A DNA stretch of 64,000 bases from Prolixibacteraceae bacterium JC049 (GTDB lineage: Bacteria > Bacteroidota > Bacteroidia > Bacteroidales > Prolixibacteraceae). How positions within the stretch are numbered: the stretch's first letter is position 1; each line of letters starts with the position of its first letter. Positions 1 to 7,801 of this stretch are shown here, in pieces. The notes beneath the pieces are model-generated. The model did no database searches and was not told the DNA's origin. It saw only the letters and a program-made list of their open reading frames with translations. A program made the position numbers and the translations under genes. Location of the stretch: assembly GCA_023369685.1 (NCBI GenBank), contig SACZ01000001.1, forward strand, positions 248,381-312,380. Reading direction: 5' to 3'.

Positions 1-1
1 A

Positions 2-163
2 GAGACTGGTTTTACCATTATTCCTATTCGTTTGTTTGTTACCGATAAAGGTTTGGCTAAAATAGAAATAGCTTTGGCTCGCGGTAAAAAACATTACGAC
101 AAGCGCGAAACATTGAAGCGCAACGATGCGAAACGCGATATGGATCGCATGAGAAAATTCTAG
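2..163 (+). CDS. smpB: SsrA-binding protein SmpB (3' end only)
   Basis: The window opens inside this gene; 53 codons and a TAG stop at 161-163 are visible. The translation reads [20 protein letters not shown] and continues into a basic tail containing [17 protein letters not shown] and MDRMRKF. The GKK-YDKRE-(x)-KRDAKR tail is characteristic of SmpB, the small protein that binds tmRNA (SsrA) and delivers it to stalled ribosomes for trans-translation. The N-terminal part of the OB-fold lies upstream of the window. The next gene is convergent, 29 bases away. Confidence 0.9.
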   Translation, partial: ETGFTIIPIRLFVTDKGLAKIEIALARGKKHYDKRETLKRNDAKRDMDRMRKF

Positions 164-192
164 AGTAAATAAAAGTTGATGAGTGGTTGCAC

Positions 193-918
193 TTACGGTG
201 CAACCAAATAATTTTCCTGAGGAATCAGTGGTTTTCGCTTATAGCGCAGTAATAGCTGTGCTGTGGCAAATACATCTTTCTCGCAATAGCGGGCTATCCT
301 GTCCAAATCGTTTTCCTGATAATAAACTGCAGCTACCTCGCTGCCATCGATATCATCTTTCGGTGTAGGAATGTTGAAAATGGCACACAACAAATCCAGC
401 GAAGTGTAGTGTTTGTAGTCGCCAAATTTCCAAAGCTGCATAGTGTCCAGAAAAATATCTTTAATTTCCCAAGGCTTGGCTCCGGCTATATCTAAAATGT
501 TTGGAAGCTCTAAACCGTTGATAACAGTGCGACGGGCAATGTAAGGAATGTCGAATTCGAGTGCGTTGTGGCCACAAACTCTTTTGCGTGGAGAGCTCAT
601 GAATCGGGTTAGCATATTATTGAATTCCGAAAGCACTTGCTTTTCGTCATCGCCATAATACGACTTAACCCGAAATTGTCTTTCTCCTTCTTTCTGAACA
701 ATAAAACCGGCCGAGATGCAGATGATTTTACCAAATTCGGAATAAATTCCCGCACGCTGATAGATATCTGCAGGCGTTTCGTCTTCCTTGGTTAGAAATT
801 GCGCTTTCTTCTCCCATAACTTCTGGAAGCGTTCAGGCATATCCTCAAATAATTCGTATTGAGGAACAGTTTCTACATCGATAAAAAGTACATCTTCGGC
901 ATTCAGTTTTTTGAGCAT
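193..918 (-). CDS. PolB-like 3'-5' exonuclease (PF10108-type)
   Basis: This 241 aa protein has the DnaQ/RNase H-like exonuclease signature: motif I DVET (D14, E16), motif II GHNALEFD (N118, D123) and motif III YCEKDV (D215). The spacing and the whole-protein length match the family of stand-alone predicted exonucleases related to the proofreading domain of DNA polymerase B (PF10108). It would degrade DNA or RNA 3' to 5' with two metal ions in the cytoplasm; the substrate is unknown. It lies 2 bases downstream of udk on the same strand, so the two are probably co-transcribed from the promoter in front of udk. Confidence 0.8.
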   Translation of the reverse strand: MLKKLNAEDVLFIDVETVPQYELFEDMPERFQKLWEKKAQFLTKEDETPADIYQRAGIYSEFGKIICISAGFIVQKEGERQFRVKSYYGDDEKQVLSEFNNMLTRFMSSPRKRVCGHNALEFDIPYIARRTVINGLELPNILDIAGAKPWEIKDIFLDTMQLWKFGDYKHYTSLDLLCAIFNIPTPKDDIDGSEVAAVYYQENDLDRIARYCEKDVFATAQLLLRYKRKPLIPQENYLVAP

Positions 919-920
919 GA

Positions 921-1541
921 TTAGCTGTTTTGTGAAATCAGGTTTTTCTCGATAAATTGGGTTAAGATATCGATAGCTACCTTGTTACTTCCACCTTCGG
1001 GAACAATAATGTCGGCGTAGCGTTTGGTAGGCTCGATAAATTGTAAGTGCGACGGACGAACCGTTTTTTCGTAGCGATCGAGTACTTGTTTTACATTTCT
1101 ACCACGTTCCATAATGTCTCGGCTAATTACACGAGAAAGTCGGCGGTCGGCTTCACAGTCAACAAATACTTTGATGTCCATTAAATCGCGCAATGGAGCA
1201 TGTGCCAGGCACAAAATTCCTTCCACAATGATTACCTCTTTAGGTGCAATCGGATTGGTCTCTTCGGAACGCGTACAAGTAAGATAAGAGTAAATAGGTT
1301 CTTCTACCGGAAGTCCTTTCTTTAATTTGTCTATATGTTCTGTTAATAGTTCAAATTCAATGGCATTAGGATGGTCGAAATTAATTTTCTGACGCTCTTC
1401 CAATGGCAAATGTTTGTTGTCTCTATAGTATGAATCTTGTCCCAATACGGTTACCGCTCCTTCGGGAAGTCGCTCAATAATTTTACGAACAACGGTTGTT
1501 TTTCCCGATCCAGTTCCTCCTGCAATTCCAATAATAATCAT
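921..1541 (-). CDS. udk: Uridine kinase
   Basis: The 206 aa length and N-terminal P-loop GIAGGTGSGKTT (K14) fit uridine/cytidine kinase of the P-loop kinase superfamily. Further family landmarks are QDSYYRD, FDHPNAIEFELL, PIYSYLTC, the VEGIL Walker B-like strand, the lid RRLSRVISRDIMERGR and PSHLQFIEPTKRYADIIVPEGG. It phosphorylates uridine and cytidine to UMP/CMP in pyrimidine salvage. The gene is the upstream member of a two-gene unit with the PolB-like exonuclease. A TAAATTTG element lies just upstream on the same strand. Confidence 0.95.
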   Translation of the reverse strand: MIIIGIAGGTGSGKTTVVRKIIERLPEGAVTVLGQDSYYRDNKHLPLEERQKINFDHPNAIEFELLTEHIDKLKKGLPVEEPIYSYLTCTRSEETNPIAPKEVIIVEGILCLAHAPLRDLMDIKVFVDCEADRRLSRVISRDIMERGRNVKQVLDRYEKTVRPSHLQFIEPTKRYADIIVPEGGSNKVAIDILTQFIEKNLISQNS

Positions 1542-1907
1542 AGTGTATCAGTTTTGATGCAAATTTAGTGCATATATTTTAGTCATCGATATATTTATTG
1601 CATCAATTTTATGCCTCTAAAGGTGAAAAAGATTCATTCATAGGTTATTGTCTGTATGAACGAATTTTAAGTGATTAGGTTATTATTTTGATAAGATTTT
1701 AAGATTATTCGATTTTCGGATATTCAGAAAAAGAAATTAGAATTCGATACAATTGAATTATTAGATGTGGCTGATAATCTGTAAATACAGCCATTGGTCT
1801 TTATATGATAAACTGTAAATATTTTGATTGAGCCACTAATGTTGTTCCGGTAGAAAGTATTAATTTCGCACCGTAGATTAATTCAGTAACTATAAAAATT
1901 GAATACG
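1542..1907. other. Intergenic region between divergent udk and Dabb gene
   Basis: These 366 bases hold no ORF with credible coding features. Seen here are the udk -7 element at 1560-1567, an imperfect inverted repeat (TTCATTCATA near 1632 and TATGAACGAA near 1654, one mismatch), and a one-mismatch -7-like TAATTTCG at 1861-1868 that could serve the Dabb gene. Confidence 0.5.
1560..1567 (-). promoter_or_regulatory. Predicted -7 element for udk
   Basis: Read on the minus strand this is TAAATTTG, an exact match to the Bacteroidota -7 consensus TAnnTTTG. It lies 19-26 bases upstream of the udk ATG. No good TTTG -33 box is seen at the usual distance, so support is moderate. Confidence 0.45.
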
Positions 1908-2210
1908 ATGATTAAGCATATTGTTCTTTTTAAGTTGAGAGAATTTGCTGCAGATGCAGAGAAAACAGCAGCTTTGAATAAAATGAAAGAGATGTTGTTG
2001 GCTTTAGACGGAGTAATTGAAGAGCTAAAGTTTATTGAGGTAGGATTAAATCATGAATTGAATAGTGCGAACTACGATTTGTGTTTAACCACTCATTTCA
2101 ATTCAATGGACGATTTGAAAGCATATGCTATTCATCCCGAGCATGTAAAAGTGGTAGACTATGTGAAGACTATTGCTGAACAACGTGCTTGTGTCGATTA
2201 CGAATACTAA
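1908..2210 (+). CDS. Dabb-domain (stress-responsive alpha/beta barrel) protein
   Basis: A 100 aa protein beginning MIKHIVLFKL, the classic first strand of the Dabb ferredoxin-like dimeric barrel (PF07876), with CLTTHFNSMDDLKAYAIHPEHVKV in the middle, where the family keeps a conserved HP-H motif. The start is set at the ATG at 1908; an in-frame TTG nine bases upstream is possible but adds nothing conserved. Family members are small cytoplasmic proteins with varied or unknown enzymatic roles, so no reaction is assigned. The mannose-6-phosphate isomerase gene starts 23 bases downstream, suggesting co-transcription. Confidence 0.85.
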   Translation: MIKHIVLFKLREFAADAEKTAALNKMKEMLLALDGVIEELKFIEVGLNHELNSANYDLCLTTHFNSMDDLKAYAIHPEHVKVVDYVKTIAEQRACVDYEY

Positions 2211-2233
2211 TAACCATAAGCATATAATTTTTC

Positions 2234-3223
2234 ATGAGTGATTTATATCCATTGAAATTCGAACCCATTTACAAAGACAAAATTTGGGGGGGAGATAAAT
2301 TAAAAACACATTTTCAAAAGAATTTCGAGCCACTTCCAAACTGTGGAGAAAGCTGGGAACTTTCAGGAGTTGCTGGCAATGTTTCTACCGTTAGTAATGG
2401 TTTCTTGAAAGGGAATAACCTGCAAGAGCTAATCGAAATTTACATGGGCGACCTTGTTGGCGAGGGAATTTATGAACGTTTTGGCGAAGAATTTCCTTTG
2501 TTGATTAAGTTCATCGATGCAAACGACGACCTTTCTATTCAGGTGCATCCTGACGATGAAATGTCGAAAGAGCGCCATAACGCTTTTGGTAAAACAGAAA
2601 TGTGGTATGTGTTGCAAGCCGACGAAGGTGCCAAGTTGGTTTCTGGTTTTAACCAAGAGGTGGATAAAGAGAAATACTTAAAGTATTTGAAAGATAATCA
2701 GCTGACTGAAATCCTTAATGCGGAAGAGGTAAAAGCAGGTGATGTGTTCTTTATGCCAGCTGGTAGAGTCCATGCTATTGGTAGTGGATTGGTTATTGCT
2801 GAAATTCAGCAAACTTCCGATGTAACATACCGTATCTACGATTATAACCGTAAGGACGACAAAGGAAATACCCGCGAATTACATACTGATTTGGCTTTAG
2901 ATGCCATTGATTTTACTTTGCACGAAGAGTATAAAACAAACTATACTGCTGAAGCAAATAAATCATCGGAATTGGCCAAGTGTGAGTATTTTACAACCAA
3001 TGTGTTGGAGCTAACTCATTCGGTTGAAAAAGAATACAATCAATTGGATTCTTTCATCATTTACATGTGTCTGGAAGGAGAATGTGTAATTGGATATGGT
3101 GAGGACAAAGCAGAAACGATGAAAAAAGGCGATACTGTTTTAATGCCAGCCAATATCGATAACTTCACATTGGTTCCTAAAAACGGAACTGCAAAAATGT
3201 TGGAAGTTTACATAGAAGAGTAA
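2234..3223 (+). CDS. manA: Class I mannose-6-phosphate isomerase
   Basis: A 329 aa cupin enzyme interconverting mannose-6-phosphate and fructose-6-phosphate with a bound zinc ion. The N-terminus PLKFEPIYKDKIWGGDKL is typical. The metal site is visible as QVHPDDE (Q103, H105), KTEMWYVL (E122) and AGRVHAIG (H180), followed by IQQTSDVTYRIYDY. A short C-terminal cupin-like domain includes GDTVLMPANI. It feeds mannose into glycolysis or supplies GDP-mannose and GDP-fucose precursors. A strong terminator follows directly, separating it from engB. Confidence 0.92.
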   Translation: MSDLYPLKFEPIYKDKIWGGDKLKTHFQKNFEPLPNCGESWELSGVAGNVSTVSNGFLKGNNLQELIEIYMGDLVGEGIYERFGEEFPLLIKFIDANDDLSIQVHPDDEMSKERHNAFGKTEMWYVLQADEGAKLVSGFNQEVDKEKYLKYLKDNQLTEILNAEEVKAGDVFFMPAGRVHAIGSGLVIAEIQQTSDVTYRIYDYNRKDDKGNTRELHTDLALDAIDFTLHEEYKTNYTAEANKSSELAKCEYFTTNVLELTHSVEKEYNQLDSFIIYMCLEGECVIGYGEDKAETMKKGDTVLMPANIDNFTLVPKNGTAKMLEVYIEE

Positions 3224-3238
3224 TATTAAAATGATAAT

Positions 3239-3273
3239 AAAAGAGGTTGTAATGTAGAGTTACAGCCTCTTTT
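3239..3273 (+). terminator. Intrinsic terminator after manA
   Basis: AAAAGAGGTTGTAA pairs with TTACAGCCTCTTTT (14 bp with one G-U pair) around a 7-base loop, and a T-rich stretch follows. It lies 15 bases after the manA stop codon. Confidence 0.8.
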
Positions 3274-3290
3274 GTTTTAAAAATAGAGCA

Positions 3291-3887
3291 ATGGAGATTA
3301 AAGAAGCTAGTTTTTTGATGAGTAACAGCGATCACCGGAAATGTCCGGAAGCCAATTTGCATGAATATGCTTTTATTGGACGTTCAAATGTTGGAAAGTC
3401 GTCGCTTATAAACATGTTATGTGGTAGAAAGTCGTTGGCTAAAACTTCTTCTACTCCAGGAAAAACGCAGCTGATCAATCACTTTTTAATCAATAAAGAG
3501 TGGTATTTGGTCGATTTGCCCGGATATGGTTACGCAAAAGTGCCTAAGTCGATGCGTGGGGCGTTTCATAAAACCATCACAAGCTACATTCTAAATAGAG
3601 ATAATTTGGTTTGTATGTTTGTTTTAATCGATGCCAGACATACTCCTCAGAAAATCGATTTGGAATTTATGGAGTGGTTGGGAATTAGTCAAATTCCATT
3701 TGTAATAGTATTTACAAAAGCCGATAAACTTAGAGCCAACGAGCTGGAGAAAAATCTTAAAAAATATAAAGAGGAAATGCTGAAGAGCTGGGAAGAAATG
3801 CCTCAATATATTGTTACAAGTTCTTCCGATAGGCGTGGAAAACAGGAGCTTTTAGATTTTATCGATGGACTGAATACTTCAAGCTAA
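3291..3887 (+). CDS. engB: Ribosome biogenesis GTP-binding protein EngB/YsxC
   Basis: At 198 aa this is the normal length for the EngB (YihA/YsxC) GTPase, needed for late 50S subunit assembly. G1 is GRSNVGKSS (G30-S38), G2 lies in the TSSTPGKTQ segment, G3 is DLPGYGYA (D75-G78), G4 is TKAD and G5 is TSSSDRRG. The PGKTQ...DLPGYGYAKV arrangement distinguishes EngB from Era and Der. The ATG at 3291 gives the standard short N-terminal strand before G1. It lies between the manA terminator and the prs promoter and so is probably a single-gene transcript. Confidence 0.95.
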   Translation: MEIKEASFLMSNSDHRKCPEANLHEYAFIGRSNVGKSSLINMLCGRKSLAKTSSTPGKTQLINHFLINKEWYLVDLPGYGYAKVPKSMRGAFHKTITSYILNRDNLVCMFVLIDARHTPQKIDLEFMEWLGISQIPFVIVFTKADKLRANELEKNLKKYKEEMLKSWEEMPQYIVTSSSDRRGKQELLDFIDGLNTSS

Positions 3888-3968
3888 TTGAATGTTAAGA
3901 ACTAAAGATGTTGTAAATAAGTTGGTTAGCAATTGTGCTTTAAAATATCCACTTGCTGCTGAATAACT

Positions 3969-3999
3969 TATGTAGGTTCAGAAAGTTTTTTTACCTTTG
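3969..3999 (+). promoter_or_regulatory. Promoter of prs (Bacteroidota sigma consensus)
   Basis: A TATG -33 box (3969-3972, one mismatch from TTTG), a 19-base spacer and a perfect -7 element TACCTTTG (3992-3999). The predicted transcript would begin near 4006, about 40 bases before the prs ATG. Confidence 0.65.
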
Positions 4000-4046
4000 C
4001 CGCATCTAAAAAATCCATTTAATTTTTAATTAAAATCAAAGCAGAA

Positions 4047-4982
4047 ATGCCTAAAAAAGCACCACGGAAGATCTTTTCATGTGAAGCTTCAAAGTATTTA
4101 ACTGAGTCGATTTGCAAGAGCTTAGGAGAAGAGATGGGACAATCGGTTTGTACCCGATTTAGTGACGGAGAATTCGAGCCTTGCTATGAAGAAACAGTGA
4201 GAGGATCGCACGTATTTGTTGTACAATCAACTTTCCCTTCAACGGACAACTTAATGGAATTGTTGTTGATGATTGATGGGGCCAGAAGAGCATCAGCTTA
4301 TAAAATTGTTGCGGTAATTCCTTACTTCGGTTTTGCTCGTCAAGATCGCAAGGATAAACCACGTGTATCGATTGGTGCAAAGCTAATTGCAAATATGTTG
4401 CAAAGTGCTGGTGTCGATCGTGTAATTACTATGGATTTGCATGCCGATCAGATTCAGGGATTCTTCGATATTCCTGTAGATCACTTGTATGCATCTGCTA
4501 TCTTTATTCCATTCATCAAGAAAATGGGATTAGAGAACTTGGTAATTGCTTCTCCTGATGTAGGTGGAAGTAAGAGAGCCAATACTTATGCAAAAATGTT
4601 AGAAGCTGATATGGTTATCTGCCACAAAACACGTAGTAAAGCGAATGTTGTTGGTAATATGACTGTAATTGGTGATGTAAAAGGTAAAGATGTAATTATC
4701 GTTGACGATATGATCGATACTGCTGGTACTATCACTAAAGCGGCTGACCTGATGAAAGAAAAAGGTGCTAAGAGTGTGAGAGCATTTGCCAGTCACCCTG
4801 TACTTTCAGGACCAGCTTATGATCGTATCGATGCTTCAGCACTGGAAGAGGTTTATTTTACTAACTCAATTCCTTTAAAGCAAGAGTCAAGCAAAATTAA
4901 AATCTTACCAATTGGTGAGTTGCTTGCCGATGTAATTCAAAAAGTATACCACTACCAATCTATTAGCTCATTCTACTTGTAG
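4047..4982 (+). CDS. prs: Ribose-phosphate pyrophosphokinase
   Basis: A 311 aa PRPP synthetase making 5-phosphoribosyl diphosphate from ribose-5-phosphate and ATP, the precursor for purines, pyrimidines, histidine and NAD. Landmarks are FSDGE, the flexible VIPYFGFARQDRKD segment, VITMDLHADQIQGFFDIPVDHLYAS, SPDVGG, and the PRPP-binding loop VIIVDDMIDTAGTIT. The start is set by the ATG at 4047, downstream of a good -7 element, giving an N-terminus (MPKKAPRKIFSCEASKYL) of usual length. A strong terminator lies 31 bases after the stop codon. Confidence 0.96.
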   Translation: MPKKAPRKIFSCEASKYLTESICKSLGEEMGQSVCTRFSDGEFEPCYEETVRGSHVFVVQSTFPSTDNLMELLLMIDGARRASAYKIVAVIPYFGFARQDRKDKPRVSIGAKLIANMLQSAGVDRVITMDLHADQIQGFFDIPVDHLYASAIFIPFIKKMGLENLVIASPDVGGSKRANTYAKMLEADMVICHKTRSKANVVGNMTVIGDVKGKDVIIVDDMIDTAGTITKAADLMKEKGAKSVRAFASHPVLSGPAYDRIDASALEEVYFTNSIPLKQESSKIKILPIGELLADVIQKVYHYQSISSFYL

Positions 4983-5013
4983 AAAGCTGATTTGTAGTGA
5001 AATAAAATATTTT

Positions 5014-5048
5014 AAAACCGAGATGCATGATCGTGTATCTCGGTTTTT
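5014..5048 (+). terminator. Intrinsic terminator after prs
   Basis: AAAACCGAGATGCA pairs with TGTATCTCGGTTTT (14 bp, one G-U pair) around the 6-base loop TGATCG, ending in a T run. It directly precedes the L25 promoter element. Confidence 0.88.
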
Positions 5049-5053
5049 ATTTA

Positions 5054-5061
5054 TATCTTTG
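5054..5061 (+). promoter_or_regulatory. Predicted -7 element for the L25 operon
   Basis: TATCTTTG matches TAnnTTTG exactly and sits just after the prs terminator. It predicts a structured leader of about 100 bases before the L25 ATG at 5172. The -33 region is not a clear TTTG. Confidence 0.55.
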
Positions 5062-5171
5062 CACCGCTCTTAATTAGAGCATGTTGTTAATGGTGGTGTA
5101 TGCGGTTGCTATACAGTTGTTTATAGTCGCTGAGTACCACTTATTGTTAACTTATAATATTAGATTTAGAG

Positions 5172-5753
5172 ATGAAAAGTATTGAAATTAAAGGTCACTT
5201 GCGTGAAACTCTTGGTAAAAAAGAGACTAAGAAGTTAAGAAAAGAAGGAAAAGTTCCATGTGTTATTTACGGTGGAGAAGCTCCTATCCATTTCTATGCT
5301 GAAGCAAATGCATTCCGTTCAATCGTTATTACTCCAAATGTATACCTTTTGAAGTTGGATATCGATGGAACTGTTTACAATGCAATCATGCAAGACATTC
5401 AATTCCACCCAGTAACTGACGAAGTACTACACGTAGACTTCCTAGAGTTCACTGATGATAAGCCTGTGAAAATCGAAGTACCTGTTAAGGTTGAAGGTTT
5501 TGCAAAAGGTATCAAAGCCGGTGGTAAATTGAAAGTGAACCTTCGTCGTTTGAAAGTAAGAGCTCTTGCAAAAGATCTTCCTGATACAATCAGCGTTGAT
5601 GTAACTGAGCTTGGTCTTGGTGAAAGTGTAAAAGTAGGTGCTGTTAACGTTGAGAACCTTGAGTTACTTAACGCTACAGATGTACCAGTTGCTACTATCA
5701 TCATTACACGTGCTGCACGTGCGGCTATGAATGCTGCTGCAGCTGCAAACTAA
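5172..5753 (+). CDS. rplY: 50S ribosomal protein L25/Ctc
   Basis: A 193 aa long-form L25 (Ctc/TL5 type) that binds 5S rRNA in the central protuberance of the 50S subunit. The N-terminal 5S-binding domain has [25 protein letters not shown] and [20 protein letters not shown]; the C-terminal TL5 domain has [23 protein letters not shown] and [20 protein letters not shown]. The tail is alanine-rich. It is followed at 29 bases by pth, a common pairing in bacteria. The long leader contains several hairpins. Confidence 0.95.
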   Translation: MKSIEIKGHLRETLGKKETKKLRKEGKVPCVIYGGEAPIHFYAEANAFRSIVITPNVYLLKLDIDGTVYNAIMQDIQFHPVTDEVLHVDFLEFTDDKPVKIEVPVKVEGFAKGIKAGGKLKVNLRRLKVRALAKDLPDTISVDVTELGLGESVKVGAVNVENLELLNATDVPVATIIITRAARAAMNAAAAAN

Positions 5754-5782
5754 GAATTGTTAATGTAAAATCTAAGTCTATT

Positions 5783-6349
5783 ATGAAATACCTCATAGTA
5801 GGACTCGGAAATATCGGGGAAGAATATAAAAATACCCGTCATAACATTGGCTTTAAGATATTGGACGCTCTCGCAGAGGCGTCCAATATTGTTTTTGAGA
5901 GTAAGCGTTATGGATCTGTAACCGAGTATCGATTTAAAGGACGTACCTACATATTGCTAAAGCCTTCTACTTATATGAATTTGAGTGGGAAAGCGGTTAG
6001 CTACTGGATGCAGAAGGAAAAAATTCCTATTGAGAACATATATGTTTTAGTTGATGACCTGGCATTGCCTTTTGGCTCAATCAGAATTAGAGCTAAAGGA
6101 AGTGATGGAGGACACAACGGACTAAAGAATATCAACGAAGTATTGGGACGAAACGATTACCCTCGTTTGCGTTTTGGTATTGGCAGTGAATTCGGACGTG
6201 GTCAGCAAGTAAACTATGTTTTAGGCGAATGGTCCAAAGACGAAGAAACTGAACTAGAGCAGTTGATAAAGCATTGTATTGGTAGTATAAAGGGAATTTC
6301 AACCATTGGAATAGCCCGAACAATGAATCAATATAATATTAAAAAGTAG
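5783..6349 (+). CDS. pth: Peptidyl-tRNA hydrolase
   Basis: A 188 aa enzyme cleaving peptidyl-tRNA released from stalled ribosomes. The N-terminal motif [19 protein letters not shown] contains the substrate-contacting N10 and the catalytic H20. Further landmarks are [43 protein letters not shown] and RLRFGIG. The TAG stop (6347-6349) overlaps the GTG start of the S4-domain gene by one base, showing translational coupling in the L25-pth-S4-DUF4924 unit. Confidence 0.95.
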   Translation: MKYLIVGLGNIGEEYKNTRHNIGFKILDALAEASNIVFESKRYGSVTEYRFKGRTYILLKPSTYMNLSGKAVSYWMQKEKIPIENIYVLVDDLALPFGSIRIRAKGSDGGHNGLKNINEVLGRNDYPRLRFGIGSEFGRGQQVNYVLGEWSKDEETELEQLIKHCIGSIKGISTIGIARTMNQYNIKK

Positions 6350-6723
6350 TGGACGAACAAGTAAGAGTTGATAAATGGCTTTGGGCAGTTCGTATTTTTA
6401 AAACTCGCGGACTGGCAAGTGCTGCCATAAAAAAGGGAAATGTAACTATTGGAGGAAGTACTGTAAAGCCTTCCCGAAATGTACGAATAGGAGAGATCGT
6501 TAATGTAAAGATGAATCCTATAGTGCGTAGTTATAAGGTGCTGGATGTATCTGGAAAACGAATGGGAGCCAAATTGGTTCCTGGTTTTATGGTGGAAGTG
6601 ACAGCGCAAGACCAAATCGACTTACTTGAAATGCAGCGACTACAACTTTACAAACGCGATCGTGGGGCAGGGCGCCCAACCAAGAAAGAACGTCGCGATT
6701 TAGATAATCTAATGGACTGGTAA
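6349..6723 (+). CDS. S4-domain RNA-binding protein (HslR-like)
   Basis: A 124 aa protein starting [23 protein letters not shown], the S4 domain of the HslR/Hsp15 type, with a basic C-terminus ending KRDRGAGRPTKKERRDLDNL. E. coli Hsp15 binds 50S subunits carrying a stalled nascent chain; that function would fit its position beside pth, but this is inferred from the family. The start is a GTG overlapping the pth stop by one base; no ATG is available before the conserved S4 motif. The DUF4924 gene follows after 4 bases. Confidence 0.88.
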   Translation: MDEQVRVDKWLWAVRIFKTRGLASAAIKKGNVTIGGSTVKPSRNVRIGEIVNVKMNPIVRSYKVLDVSGKRMGAKLVPGFMVEVTAQDQIDLLEMQRLQLYKRDRGAGRPTKKERRDLDNLMDW

Positions 6724-6727
6724 TATT

Positions 6728-7270
6728 ATGCAGATAGCTCAAAGAAAACGAAAAGAGAATATTGCTGAATATATTCTATATATGTGGCAAATCGAAGATT
6801 TAATTCGTGCCTGCAAAGCCGATATGAATCAAATTCGTACTCAGTTGGTTTCACGTTATGGTGGCGACGAGGATCAGAAAAAAGAGATTGAAGCATGGTA
6901 TGAAAACCTTGCAGTGATGATGGCCAAAGAGAATAAATTGGAAAAAGGTCATTTGCAGGTTTTTGCCAACTTAGTGAACGAGTTATTCGATTTTCATTTG
7001 GCATTGCTAAAGTCGGGCAAAGCTCCTTCTTATGGCGTGCAATATCAATCAGTCGATCCAATTATTCAGGATGTAATAAGCAAATCGGGCGAGCAGAAGC
7101 CTAACCCTATTGAAGCTTGTTTGAATGGCATTTACGGAGTATTGCTTTTACGTATGCAGAAGAAAGAGGTTTCGGCTTCTACATTGCAAGGCGTTCAGGA
7201 GATGAGTAAACTTTTGGCAATGCTTTCAGAAAGTTATAAGGCATACGAAGCCAATGAATTGGAACTGTAA
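6728..7270 (+). CDS. DUF4924 family protein
   Basis: A 180 aa, mostly helical cytoplasmic protein beginning QIAQRKRKENIAEYILYMWQIEDLIRA, which I recognise as the Bacteroidota-restricted DUF4924 family. It has no signal peptide or membrane segment, and no enzymatic motif is visible. It is the last gene of the L25-pth-S4 run and probably shares that transcript. The function is unknown; association with translation genes is the only clue. It converges with the DCC-family gene at a gap of 15 bases. Confidence 0.75.
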   Translation: MQIAQRKRKENIAEYILYMWQIEDLIRACKADMNQIRTQLVSRYGGDEDQKKEIEAWYENLAVMMAKENKLEKGHLQVFANLVNELFDFHLALLKSGKAPSYGVQYQSVDPIIQDVISKSGEQKPNPIEACLNGIYGVLLLRMQKKEVSASTLQGVQEMSKLLAMLSESYKAYEANELEL

Positions 7271-7285
7271 TTGTCAGATTCGATT

Positions 7286-7690
7286 TTATCGGTGAAATCG
7301 ATTTTGTGAATTTTTGTCGTGGGGAAGCTCACAAATGGTGCGTCCCCACCATTTATATCGGTTCGAAGCAATGAACTGATAAATAAAATCCCGCCAACTT
7401 TTCGGAATATATCGAAAATAATACCCAATCCTGAAGGGCCACTTTAAGAACTTAGCTAACTCAACAGCAGCATCCGATTCGGTATAAATCTGATTCCCGG
7501 TAATTAAAATAACACTGTCTTTTTCTTTTATCTGAGGATGAATTTGTGCCAACTGGTTGGCTATCTCCGATTTCAACGGAGCAAAGTGAAGTTGCTCATT
7601 ACTTTCCCAACGCAATATAAAACGAACCAGGCCATTGCATAAAACACAGTTACCATCGAATAGTAATATTTGAGCTGGGATGTGTGTCAT
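7286..7690 (-). CDS. DCC-family thiol-disulfide oxidoreductase-like protein (DUF393)
   Basis: A 134 aa protein with the defining N-terminal motif LLFDGNCVLCNGLVRFI (D12, C15, C18) of the DCC/DUF393 family, a thioredoxin-like group with a CxxC pair. The body, including FKWPFRIGYYFRYIPKSWRDFIYQFIASNRYKWWG, is the usual C-terminus. Family members are predicted redox proteins, but the substrate is unknown. It is a single gene on the minus strand, separated from the amidase gene upstream by a long hairpin. Confidence 0.85.
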   Translation of the reverse strand: MTHIPAQILLFDGNCVLCNGLVRFILRWESNEQLHFAPLKSEIANQLAQIHPQIKEKDSVILITGNQIYTESDAAVELAKFLKWPFRIGYYFRYIPKSWRDFIYQFIASNRYKWWGRTICELPHDKNSQNRFHR

Positions 7691-7703
7691 CTTATAGATT
7701 GTT

Positions 7704-7738
7704 AACCTGAATTCAGAAAAATAGACCGAATTCAGGTT
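7704..7738. terminator. Perfect 11-bp hairpin between DCC gene and amidase
   Basis: AACCTGAATTC and GAATTCAGGTT form a perfect stem with a 13-base loop. It lies just past the 3' end of the minus-strand amidase gene and before the DCC gene. Neither side has a strong T run, so it may act as a weak terminator or as an RNA-stabilising end. Confidence 0.5.
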
Positions 7739-7801
7739 GTTATATCTGTAAAATTACAAGATTTTTGAGCAGTTCTCCAAAGAAAAGCTTATGCTGTAGA
7801 A

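Noticed and set aside
1632-1667. Imperfect inverted repeat (TTCATTCATA/TATGAACGAA)
   Set aside because: One mismatch in AT-rich sequence with a long loop; chance is likely, so it is only mentioned in the region note.
7704-7738. Perfect hairpin with GAATTC arms as a mobile-element end
   Set aside because: No second copy, target duplication or transposase; more simply a 3' end structure of the amidase gene.
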